Assembly: GCA_034506395.1 (NCBI GenBank)
Contig: JAPDPQ010000008.1
Location: forward strand, 62,001-126,000
Direction of reading: 5' to 3'
Length of the DNA: 64,000 nucleotides
DNA from: a candidate division KSB1 bacterium
GTDB lineage: Bacteria; Zhuqueibacterota; Zhuqueibacteria; Thermofontimicrobiales; Thermofontimicrobiaceae
Each line of letters starts with the position of its first letter. The first letter of the stretch is position 1. The notes under the pieces are model-generated. The model was not told the DNA's origin. It saw only the letters and a program-made list of their open reading frames with translations, and ran no database searches. The position numbers and the translations under genes are program-made. Positions 27,301 to 34,092 of the stretch are shown piece after piece.

Positions 27301-29822
27301 TGTTTCGCGCGCAAGGCGCTATCATGCTTCTCTAAAGCTTCGTAATTGAAACTCAGGGTGAGATAGGCCTGAATCAATCGATAATTTTGCGACATCGATT
27401 GAAGGATCAGGGCATTGGATTTTTCCATGCTGATCACATCAAGTTGCTCGATGTTTTTGGTGCGATCGCTCATTTCGGTGGCTTTGTATGAATAGCATAA
27501 TCCCAGAATATAAGTGATCACTTCATCGCTTGGTTGCTTGAGATGCAATTGTTGATAATAGTCGATCGCCTGGTCAATTCGGCCAGTGGCATACATGGTG
27601 CTCACAAAGCCACGATGTGCATCCACATGTCGCGGGAAAATGGCAATCGCATCGCGAAAACGATGATTGGCGGTCCAAATCTCGCCTTGCATTTGCAATT
27701 GTTTCCCAGTCCGGAGATAAATTTCTAACAGCCGCTCTTTCGCCTGGACCACATACAATCCACTCTGCACATCTCGAAAATCCGTGATGATATTCTTATA
27801 ACGCTGAATCGCTTTGATGTCTTCGCCCCTTAAATCTTCGATTTGAGCACGCAAGAGCTCAGCTAATACCAACTCAGTCCGCTGGTCCGAATAGCTTTTC
27901 TGAAGGATCTCCAATTCGGCAATCGCAGCATCGCATTCCCCTCGCTGAAAGAACAGCTCGGCGATTTTCAACTGGGCACGGGCAGCCAAGCGACGATGAT
28001 GGCCGTAACGAACAATAATATTGCGATAATTAGATAGAGCGGAATAGAAGTCAACATCTTTTTCTAAAGCTAATATCCGATGGAGAGCTGAGTCGGCCCA
28101 GGCATGCTCGCTGGGATAATTCTCGATCACTCGGGTATAAGCGCGGACGATCTCTTCGGCCTGGCCAAATCGATAATAGATCTCGCCGACCAACAATTGG
28201 GCCAGGGCCCCTTTTTCGGTATCGTCTGGAAATTGAGTTATGATCTGATCGAATATTCGGAGCGCTTCGGAATAGCGTTTTGCCAAATAAAGAACTTCGG
28301 CCTTGAACAGCATAATTTCAGCCAATAAGGATCTTTGGCCTTGGAATTTTGTCTCAAGCGCAGCAAGCTTTCGGAGCTGAACCTCGACGTCATAAGGATT
28401 GAAACCCAATTCAAACAGCCGCAGGTGGGCGCGACCTTCTAATTCATCTGAAGGATGATGCGCCAAGGCTTCATTAAAATACGCTGCCGCTATCTCTTTT
28501 TGCCCCATTATCATGTGCGTGCGGCCCAGTTCATAAAGCGCATGAGCCACCCAAAGGATCTGATCAGGAAAAAAATCGATCACTCGCTGAAAAGCTAACA
28601 ACCGATAGAGATTACGCTCCAATTGTGTGAATTCAGACCCAGGCCGGAAAATTAAATCATTGGCTGGCAAAGGGAAGAAACTAAGCGCAAATTGATATTG
28701 AAGAAATCCATCCTCCTGCCGGGGAATGACCCCTTCATCTGAGATCCGCCAAATATCAGCATTCCCGCTTCGATGAGAAATGAAATAGAGCTGCGAATCA
28801 CGACTGGCAACAGGAAAGTAATCATGGTAAATATTCGGGATTAGCTGAACTTCATGCGAGATGGTAAGAGGCGTATCTGATTCCTGGTCCGGGTCGCTGG
28901 TGGTACGCAGGATCAGTTTCCATAAGCTGGGGAAATCATCGGGGGTTATGCGGCCGTCCTGATTTGTATCTTGATCATAGCGATTGAAATAGATTTCGTT
29001 TTTCACCGGGCTCCAACAGGGGAATGTGTCATCGCTTTCACCAGAGGTCACAGGGACGATGGAGGTAATAGTTGGAGGGTTACCGGCGAAATCAAGTTCC
29101 GCATAACAGATATGGCTGGTTTGATGGGAATCAGTGCCACTAGCGACAAATGCAATTCGGTTGCCTTGCGGAGACCAAGTAGGGTGCTTCGCCCCAGCTT
29201 GGGTTACTTGAAAGACAGCCTTGTTCTTAATTTGATAGAGATAGATATTGGGCAGGCCGTCACGATCCGAACAGAAAGCGATATATTTCCCATTGGGCGA
29301 GAAAGCTGGGCAAATATCGGTCCCTAAATAGTTGGTTAATTTTCTGGGCTGACCAATGACCACGAACTGATCGCCTCGCTTTTTCAACCGCACCTGCCAT
29401 AGATCGCCTTGAGCATCTTCCCGATAAGAGACGAACACGATTTTTTTCCCATCGGGCGACCAAGTGGGCATGGTATCATCCGCGCGATGACGAGTCACTT
29501 GGATAGCCGAGCCACCAGCTACCGGTTTCAGCCAGATATCCATGTTGCCACTGCGTCGCGAGGCAAATGCTACCCATCGGCCGTCTGGAGAGATCGCAGG
29601 ATAGGCATCCACATCGGGATGCGTCGTGATTTGATGATATGCGCGAGCTGGATCGAATGCTTCGCGCCTCGGAGGAGGCGTCGTCGCTTGGGTAAATGCT
29701 TGGGGCGGAAAAATCAGAAAAATCCCCCAGACCAGATACACCCACATCAACCGACAAAGCCATTCAACGGGAATAAAATTACTCCGAAATGAGCGCTGAA
29801 AGTTTTTTGAACTGCTGATCAT
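21354..29822 (-). CDS. Giant exported PD40 beta-propeller/TPR protein with two CHAT domains (one degenerate)
   Basis: About 2820 residues. A hydrophobic export signal (about 25-48) precedes TolB/PD40 propeller repeats (about 65-370; AISPDGRWVAFAS, TWSPDGKKIVFVS, AFSPNGKYIAFCS). A DxDxNxDG calcium-type loop (DQDTNQDGRIT, about 290) sits inside the propeller. Long TPR arrays follow (about 430-1450). CHAT-like domain 1 (about 1460-1855) aligns well but its catalytic His is Arg (LYLNARF, about 1729) and its Cys is Leu (VVLNGLDSSLW, about 1772). A second TPR block (about 1860-2345; AIDLYREIGD-type repeats) is followed by CHAT domain 2 (about 2490-2825) with intact His (LSCHGEF, about 2690) and Cys (MSACETGLA, about 2733). 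CHAT domains are caspase-like proteases. I start at ATG 29822; TTG 29831 is possible. A DUF1318 gene lies 90 bases upstream on the same strand. Confidence 0.88.
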   Translation of the reverse strand: MISSSKNFQRSFRSNFIPVEWLCRLMWVYLVWGIFLIFPPQAFTQATTPPPRREAFDPARAYHQITTHPDVDAYPAISPDGRWVAFASRRSGNMDIWLKPVAGGSAIQVTRHRADDTMPTWSPDGKKIVFVSYREDAQGDLWQVRLKKRGDQFVVIGQPRKLTNYLGTDICPAFSPNGKYIAFCSDRDGLPNIYLYQIKNKAVFQVTQAGAKHPTWSPQGNRIAFVASGTDSHQTSHICYAELDFAGNPPTITSIVPVTSGESDDTFPCWSPVKNEIYFNRYDQDTNQDGRITPDDFPSLWKLILRTTSDPDQESDTPLTISHEVQLIPNIYHDYFPVASRDSQLYFISHRSGNADIWRISDEGVIPRQEDGFLQYQFALSFFPLPANDLIFRPGSEFTQLERNLYRLLAFQRVIDFFPDQILWVAHALYELGRTHMIMGQKEIAAAYFNEALAHHPSDELEGRAHLRLFELGFNPYDVEVQLRKLAALETKFQGQRSLLAEIMLFKAEVLYLAKRYSEALRIFDQIITQFPDDTEKGALAQLLVGEIYYRFGQAEEIVRAYTRVIENYPSEHAWADSALHRILALEKDVDFYSALSNYRNIIVRYGHHRRLAARAQLKIAELFFQRGECDAAIAELEILQKSYSDQRTELVLAELLRAQIEDLRGEDIKAIQRYKNIITDFRDVQSGLYVVQAKERLLEIYLRTGKQLQMQGEIWTANHRFRDAIAIFPRHVDAHRGFVSTMYATGRIDQAIDYYQQLHLKQPSDEVITYILGLCYSYKATEMSDRTKNIEQLDVISMEKSNALILQSMSQNYRLIQAYLTLSFNYEALEKHDSALRAKQRSFFVRVLETVTAPIRSVLYWITFYKEPSPAQYFERAIDALITAIAINDERENPTLEAELALNLANNYYNLGEFGFEQAYKYYGIKLKYDSTFANKRLAADVYKRIGHCAMVVEDFKQGPIYLKRAINLYQELMDQKNNRNRAQDYENWLLNIKRLALLYQSAGEYDQSAEYFKIAAEEDRKQKRYNQQAAAYRNIAYNYQMLNVEDEAIRYAQRALQLIASGKVMEIKEQPQWIKLGILGIEIPVWKLSRIGVGASTAAQGFTTDEERALLYSILGQAALQQRSIPEAIRYLNKRIEIYQKRKDRIAEAIFLNNIGYLHYLDRNYQASWDYFDRALTICKKHQHVPGMLINIINLAGLSIIVNKLSATASQSPSPIMTPEMASHPAQYLHTAIKHLNFGLSLYRNEFIGMVHERVQLLNSLGSLYFLKRGLSADSLASEPVVSIQEQFSHFDDLALADSCLHAALTLAQQYNFKQEQVALLHNLGNLAFDAGDIVVAVEHLHRARELALQHNLLSWLWRIDGLLAYIYVHWKPDSDWPDPHGAEFYLSEAITSLQQLPYPSTTFRLSPLYAQQIRWLYQTGITHYIHEGNSQAALRLTEQYRSKYYLDLIGSHRLELKKERHKIFLGNARFLSSEISRLDTKIRLAREQRNIAPSDLLNWTKQKRQYQNEYELLLQQITAEDPELASLIQIEGVSFEELQRIIDPNTIIIDYFLSNDQLFIWTITEDTIHFTSNRVSASMLRESIQSYSNALAHGLPTPSTDSVLWRTLIQPIEPQLSRFDKIIFIPDGAIAGLPLAYFVNFGPAKWTHAKIVLTVPSLSNYYYCHEKRKIRNYELTLSENFLIEVVKDAGYQVKNLGSNRPSLQEIKNDLKEQFQTAELLYLNARFIPNLADPLLSSLAISLPSGQITYEIRELYSFDLRSALVVLNGLDSSLWLTNSLIPRTFFYAGAPTLIVSLWPIQQSKFPEYFFNLLLDYPAAEAFTRAQQRMHQSGFDPSTYAGFLLIGYEGMDEQQELKFAEERFVATVLSGNRDVEKKKWDDAIASYEQALSMARRQGNRQAVENLYQYLIETAASAGQFNKAITYQLEILQSALADRDTTRIAEAYAYLVMLYTENKEYEKAIAYQNQYLKIAKRYNVIPQMAEAYRNLGLIHERGGKYNQALDNFSKAIDLYREIGDSLQVANILKDRGRIYLMNLDNYSQAIENQTQALNIFQAIQDEAGVLEVLQNLGYSHEQLANYETAQNFHKRALELAMRLGDSTKIALSRHLLANIYWKIGNYEPALRLEKQAEQFFRASNNLKLQAVALVTEGLILMSLGNLEEAIQKQQQALELAARIDDRQDMANIHKNLGLIYRAQNRWVEAMEQFQQAIALDEAINSRRGLSYGYRDIGSIYLQQGLIDQALAYFHKAFQISREILDGRNLAHCLYEIGRAHLFLENLSAALDTLNLAAQHAQALFIPEVEWRARRLIGQLYYENKAWDKSIEAYLAALNIIETMRSQIKVEEYKSGFIDDKLIVYNDLINLYMEIGQPDKALEIVERAKSRNFIDLLANRDIQFSGKVSPEQLNRGKQLENEIYRIQNELAGLLIKGELITQTDETHIAQLNQKLQNLKKQYQDFLIELKSQNAELAELVVVEPPDLNAITKSLPNGVALLEYFYTESTLYAWAIVGQRILSWQRNYPSHQLIAAVDSLRAALEQQKSIIQISRHLHALLIAPFEKDLEDQTHLVIVPHGALHYLPFAALIDQQERYLIDRYSLSLSPSASLLKICLDKGEPFASDRAWQPSILAFGNPDLNDPRLELPFSEKEIESVSLFYPDVAAYLYQQATETKFKQTCRLSNIILLSCHGEFDPSNPLFSCLRLAPDALNDGRLTAHEIFQLELNAYLVTMSACETGLATISAGDEIIGLSRSFIYAGSASLLSSLWKVDDLATAVLIKRFFRYLKEGEPKAKALQKAIELVRNQINVHPVYWAAFNLTGDFR

Positions 29823-29911
29823 GAAAACCAATTGGGGTGTTATGATGATTTCCGAAATTCAAGATCGGTGGCGATTCGAAAGGCTTCCCCGAAATCAATT
29901 CGCTGGAGTGC

Positions 29912-30490
29912 TTATTGCCCTTTTTTCACCCAGGTCCCATCATCTCGCTGAATCCATGTGCCAGGCTCAGAACTATCCTGGTTCATCTTTGAAAAAATTC
30001 GGGCAACGTTTTCGCTGCCAGCCTGGGCCGCCGATTCATTCAACAGCATAATGCGCTCCATAATGATTTGGCGATAGTTGTTCTCGCTTTCAACGATTTT
30101 GGTTACCCGAGCTTTTAATTCGGGATCAGCCTCGAGCTTGGCAGGATTGCGGATCTCAAGCAATCCCATGTTATTCTCTCCCACCAACCCGGCTTTCTTG
30201 AATTCATCCACATCGTCCTTGTTGAATTTCCTTCCCTGAATGGCCTCGATCACCTTTTTCTTCTCCCGGGGAAGGGACTGTTGCTGTCCCGGATTGGTCG
30301 AGCGCACTGAGGCCAGTGTCCAGGCATCCTGCTCTATTTGCTGGTAGGTCCCAATTACCTGGTTCTCCAGCGCTGTCTTCTCACCCGTTACCGTAACCTC
30401 TGGCGCTTTCACACTGCAATTCCATTGCAGCACGATCAATAAAATGAAGGTCAAACAAAACGAAATTGCATACCCAATGAATTTGTTCAT
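29912..30490 (-). CDS. DUF1318 (YdbL-like) envelope protein
   Basis: 192 residues. The N-terminal hydrophobic segment ends in VLQWNCSVKAPEV, so a lipoprotein is possible, with a weak lipobox. The segment VTVTGEKTALENQVIGTYQQIEQDAW is followed by a pattern typical of DUF1318/YdbL: a helical region, GLVGENNMGLLEIR, and a long helix with ESENNYRQIIMERI. The tail GTWIQRDDGTWVKKGQ is typical of the family. It precedes the giant CHAT gene by 90 bases with no terminator between, so the two are probably cotranscribed. A good Shine-Dalgarno (GGAGGTGG) precedes the ATG. Its molecular role is not known to me; an envelope scaffold or chaperone for the downstream protein is a guess. Confidence 0.75.
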   Translation of the reverse strand: MNKFIGYAISFCLTFILLIVLQWNCSVKAPEVTVTGEKTALENQVIGTYQQIEQDAWTLASVRSTNPGQQQSLPREKKKVIEAIQGRKFNKDDVDEFKKAGLVGENNMGLLEIRNPAKLEADPELKARVTKIVESENNYRQIIMERIMLLNESAAQAGSENVARIFSKMNQDSSEPGTWIQRDDGTWVKKGQ

Positions 30491-31129
30491 GGCTTATTTC
30501 CACCTCCAATCTGTTTCCATCGGATGAATCATTGAATTAGTTATCCAGCTCATCTCACGAAGCGCGACGGGAAGCCATTGCATCAAATTGTATTGCAATT
30601 TCGCTGAATCAAATTGCACCGATGAGATGAAAATCTGGATTGTGAAACCAATAAACCGATCCCACACGTTTGGGGGAACGGTATCGCGATATGAAGTTGG
30701 TTCCTTCAGGCAACTGGACATTTCATGTTCGAGCCCAATTGCCATTTCACGCGAGATAAAAAAATATGAAATATTCTAACGATGAACAATACGAGGCAGC
30801 TTTTTGTCCATACCAAGGTGCCTGAGAGGCTCGGTGGCAATTTCTCATGAAATTAAGCCACCGTTTTCCTCGATTGCCGAAATAAAATGGTGAGTCATTG
30901 CCTTGATGATTGTTTTCTTCGTTGCCCACACGGGATTATTTATCAAACAGACAATACCGTTCGGAAACGGATCTTTGCTCCCACAAGCTCCATTTGATCC
31001 GATCGATTAGGAGGCCTTGACAAAAATACCTATCACTGGATTGTTGACCGCTGTTGTGCTCTCGGCAAAAATCCATTAGGATCTTCTGAGGAGAAGCCAT
31101 AGTTCGAACCGCTGAGCTTACTGAGTGAA
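30491..31129. other. Intergenic region with no supported gene
   Basis: About 640 bases between DUF948-like and DUF1318 genes. Short open frames here have no ribosome site or recognisable composition. A weak GG-N10-GC site exists near 30793-30810 (minus) but its boxes are poor. No RNA gene seen. Confidence 0.45.
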
Positions 31130-31513
31130 TCAGGTGTCCTTGCGTCGATCGAGCAGCGCGCGGATCGGTCTGGTAAGGCTGGCGATCAACGAGACGATGG
31201 CCATGATCGGCTGCTCAATTTTTTCCTGCACCATCTTCTCAAATTCATTGATGCGGGTGGCAATTTGTTTGAGCTCATCGACACCTTTTTCGAGCTTGGT
31301 CACCTGCAATTGAATCGATTGAGTAATGCGTTTGACATCATTAAAAATAATCGTCAAATCATGAGAGATCGGTCCAATATGCTGACGAGCTGTATCGAGA
31401 AATTTTTCAGCTTCTTTTGCCGTTCGTCTGATTTGCACCAGAGCAATCAACAATCCGATGACAAAGACCACGATGAAAAAGGCAATAACAGCCACGCTGA
31501 TTTCTATGATCAT
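31130..31513 (-). CDS. DUF948-like membrane protein
   Basis: 127 residues from the ATG at 31513, which has AGGAAGG seven bases upstream; an upstream reading to 31534 lacks a better site. One N-terminal membrane helix (about 4-26) is followed by a long amphipathic helical region with heptad-like spacing (IQLQVTKLEKGVDELKQIATRINEFEK) and a basic tail (RRKDT). This is the plan of DUF948 proteins, which usually accompany YtxH proteins, as here 70 bases downstream of the YtxH gene. It may be a general-stress or envelope-associated protein; the exact role is not known. Confidence 0.75.
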   Translation of the reverse strand: MIIEISVAVIAFFIVVFVIGLLIALVQIRRTAKEAEKFLDTARQHIGPISHDLTIIFNDVKRITQSIQLQVTKLEKGVDELKQIATRINEFEKMVQEKIEQPIMAIVSLIASLTRPIRALLDRRKDT

Positions 31514-31582
31514 TTTGCGACCTTCCTGCCACAAGTTGGATTAACCCATGCTGATTCTGAATAATGAGCATGGATCGAAACG

Positions 31583-31969
31583 TTATTTTCGTTTGTCCTT
31601 ATCGACCTTCTTTTCGACCTCTGCCACAACAGTTTCGCCGCGATGTGTTACTTTATCGACCCATTTTTTACCTTCTTCGATGATCTCTGTCGCCTTGGCC
31701 TTCGCTTCTTCCAATTTTTGCTCGGCGTCTTGCTTCAACTGCTCCGCTTTTTTCAATCCTTCACTCCACCATTGTTCGGTCTTCTCTTTGGCCTCAGAGT
31801 AGAGCAATTCGGCATCCTTCTTTAATTCTGATGATTTTCGTTTGATATCCTCGCGCAGTTCGCGGCCGCTTTTTGGGGCAAAAAGCAGCGCCAAGCCAGC
31901 ACCGATCAATCCGCCAGCTAGCATCCCCTTGAAAAACGATTCCCATGAGAATTTTTTTTCTTCGTCCAT
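31583..31969 (-). CDS. YtxH domain-containing stress-type protein
   Basis: 128 residues from the ATG at 31969, which is preceded by AAGGAGG at ideal spacing; the GTG at 31984 is less likely. The N-terminal glycine-rich membrane helix is followed by the YtxH signature LLFAPKSGRELREDIKRK. A long, highly charged Lys/Glu/Ala helical tail (about 45-125) follows, resembling LEA/apolipoprotein-like amphipathic repeats. It forms a pair with the DUF948-like gene. YtxH proteins are linked to general stress responses in other bacteria. Confidence 0.82.
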   Translation of the reverse strand: MDEEKKFSWESFFKGMLAGGLIGAGLALLFAPKSGRELREDIKRKSSELKKDAELLYSEAKEKTEQWWSEGLKKAEQLKQDAEQKLEEAKAKATEIIEEGKKWVDKVTHRGETVVAEVEKKVDKDKRK

Positions 31970-32341
31970 ATCAGCCTCCTTCACATGTTTAGGTAATGGT
32001 TAATTCGATTTTGCATGCGTTTTATGAATTGCCAATGTCAAAAATTAATGATATTCATATCGCCAAACATTTATAAACAAGACTCTTTCAGAGACACCCA
32101 ATTGAATATCGCAGCACCTTCAAAATCTGCATGATTGAATTAACCTAGCACTTATGCTGTTTTATTAGATCAAATCGATCTAAAAACTGACCTCAATCTA
32201 CAATAAAATTCCCATAAAGTCAAGAATTTTTCTGTCCCGTCAATAAAAAGCGCTTGCAAAACGCTTGCTAAATTATTACATTCAATATAGATTTGTTTTT
32301 TTATTTTTGAGCTATGTTAAGCGAAAGGAGTGAGGGAAGGA
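31970..32341. other. Divergent promoter region between YtxH and phosphofructokinase genes
   Basis: About 370 AT-rich bases. A plausible plus-strand promoter lies at 32254-32282. I found no convincing minus-strand promoter and no gene. Confidence 0.5.
32254..32282 (+). promoter_or_regulatory. Candidate promoter of phosphofructokinase gene
   Basis: TTGCAA (32254-32259), a 17-base spacer and TACATT (32277-32282). It is about 50 bases before the start codon at 32342, behind AAGGAG at 32324-32329. Confidence 0.4.
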
Positions 32342-33622
32342 ATGCTGAGTTCAGCAATGGGGACAAAGGGCAGTTTAGGCATTCTGGTTGGTGGGGGTCC
32401 AGCGCCTGGCATCAATGGGGTTATTGCCGCTGCGACGATCGAGGCACGAAATGCGGGGATGAAGGTCATTGGCATCATGGATGGTTTCGAGTGGTTGCAG
32501 AGGGGAGATATTGAACATACAGTAGAACTTGAGATCAAAGATGTCTCGCGAATTCATTTCACTGGCGGTTCAATCCTGCGTACCTCTCGCGCCAATCCAA
32601 CTAAAAATGAAACCTTGTTGCGCAACACATTGGACGCAATGAATCGTCTCGGGCTCAATTATTTGATCACTATCGGAGGGGACGATACAGCAACCTCTGC
32701 TTATGAGCTCGCCAAAAATGCCAAGGGACAATTGCGCATTGCTCATGTGCCAAAAACTATTGATAACGATCTTCCGCTGCCCAAAAATTTGCCCAGCATC
32801 GGTTACGAAACGGCCCGGCACATTGGGGTAAAATTGGTGGAAAATGTCATGGAAGATTCTCGGTCCACCAACCGCTGGTACATTGTGGTGACGATGGGGC
32901 TAAAGACCGGTCACTTGACACTTGGCATTTGCAAGGCGGCTGGGGCCACGCTGGCGATCATTGGTGAGGAATTCCATTCAGAAAGAATCAGCATTCGTAA
33001 TGTCTGCGATATGTTAGAAGGTGCCATGATTAAGCGGAAGGTCATGGGCCGCACCGATGGAGTGGTGCTGATCGCTGAAGGGATCGCTACTCGTTTCAAC
33101 GAACCCGAACTCCGAAGCCTTCCCGACGTCACTCTTCAGTATGACGATTACGGTAATATTCATCTCTCGGAGATTGATCTTGGCAAAATTATAAAAACAG
33201 AAATCGAGCGGCGACTGGCTGCGCGCGGTGAAAAAGTCCGCCTCATTGAGATGAACATCGGCTATACCCTGCGCTGCGCTCCACCAATCCCCTTCGATTG
33301 CGAGTACGCCCGGGACCTTGGCTATGCAGCGGTCCATTTTTTAATTGATCCACAATTCGAGGATCAAAGCTGCGCCATGATCTGTGTCGATGCTGGTAAG
33401 CTGGTTCCCATTGAGCTGGCATATCTAATCGATCCAATAACCGATCGGATTCGGCTGCGCGCTGTGGACACTAAGACTGACTCCTTCGCTGTGGCCCAAA
33501 AGTATATGATCAAACTCAACAAAAGCGATTTTGAAGAGCCAGACCAACTCCTTGCTTTATCCAAAGCTGCGAAAATGACACCCGAGGCATTCCGAAACAA
33601 GTTCGAATATCTGGTGATATAA
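32342..33622 (+). CDS. pfp: 6-phosphofructokinase, PPi-type active-site signature
   Basis: Phosphofructokinase superfamily protein of about 426 residues that would phosphorylate fructose 6-phosphate at C1 in glycolysis. The N-terminal loop GGGPAPGINGVI, the phosphate-site GGDDTATSA (about 112) and the catalytic PKTIDNDLPLP (about 136) are followed by GYETARHIG, MGLKTGHLTLG and a long C-terminal half. The two specificity positions are Asp in GGDD and Lys in PKTIDND, as in pyrophosphate-dependent enzymes; ATP enzymes have Gly at both. I infer that PPi is the phosphoryl donor and the reaction is reversible. Starts at GTG 32330 and ATG 32357 are also possible. It is monocistronic as far as I see. 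Confidence 0.88.
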   Translation: MLSSAMGTKGSLGILVGGGPAPGINGVIAAATIEARNAGMKVIGIMDGFEWLQRGDIEHTVELEIKDVSRIHFTGGSILRTSRANPTKNETLLRNTLDAMNRLGLNYLITIGGDDTATSAYELAKNAKGQLRIAHVPKTIDNDLPLPKNLPSIGYETARHIGVKLVENVMEDSRSTNRWYIVVTMGLKTGHLTLGICKAAGATLAIIGEEFHSERISIRNVCDMLEGAMIKRKVMGRTDGVVLIAEGIATRFNEPELRSLPDVTLQYDDYGNIHLSEIDLGKIIKTEIERRLAARGEKVRLIEMNIGYTLRCAPPIPFDCEYARDLGYAAVHFLIDPQFEDQSCAMICVDAGKLVPIELAYLIDPITDRIRLRAVDTKTDSFAVAQKYMIKLNKSDFEEPDQLLALSKAAKMTPEAFRNKFEYLVI

Positions 33623-34092
33623 TCATGGCTCATACATCCAGCAGATGTAGCGCTTATCGGAATCGATGAATTGAATAGATAGCATGATGCTGAATTTGAT
33701 AATAGAGCACGAAATTTGAATTGATGCGCATTGAACAAATTGTGCAAATGCGAATGTTGCTCCTGTGGATGGAAGACTATTTTAGTTCTGATAAATAGCA
33801 GGCCAACAGATGCCAGTCCGCCAGCTTTGCCATTAGCGTCAACCTGAGAGCATTATGTCATTCTGAGCGACTACGGAGAGAGAAGAATCTGCTGATTTCG
33901 CGAAAGAATGTGGATAAATTGAAGGGATTCTTCTTCGCTTCGCCGCTCAGAATGACAACATCTCCACAAGTATTCGCTTGGGTTGACGTCAAAGACCAGC
34001 TTTGTGGGGGACACAATATCCGTATCAAAAACTGTTTCCATTTTGCTGAACTCTGAAACATGAAATTTTCTAAGGAGGAACGAAAGGCGAAC
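33623..34092. other. Intergenic region containing a REP-like element
   Basis: About 470 bases between two plus-strand genes. It contains the palindromic element at 33857-33956 and nothing else that I can recognise. Confidence 0.55.
33857..33956. repeat. REP-like palindromic repeat element, copy 2
   Basis: A 100-base element with perfect 13-base ends, GTCATTCTGAGCG (33857-33869) and CGCTCAGAATGAC (33944-33956). A second inner pair is AGAAGAATC (33881-33889) and GATTCTTCT (33926-33934). The arrangement matches copy 1 at 1194-1284, with different loop sequence. It is intergenic and non-coding. Confidence 0.75.

Noticed and set aside
30793-30810. GG-N10-GC site upstream of the DUF1318 gene
   Set aside because: Only the GG and GC dinucleotides match; the rest of both boxes is poor, as expected by chance.
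30820-30840. CTGAGA motif hinting at a TPP riboswitch
   Set aside because: The second conserved core of the THI box is missing and no thiamine gene follows.
30494-30929. Two short open frames on the minus strand upstream of the DUF1318 gene
   Set aside because: No ribosome site, odd composition, no recognisable motif; probably chance.
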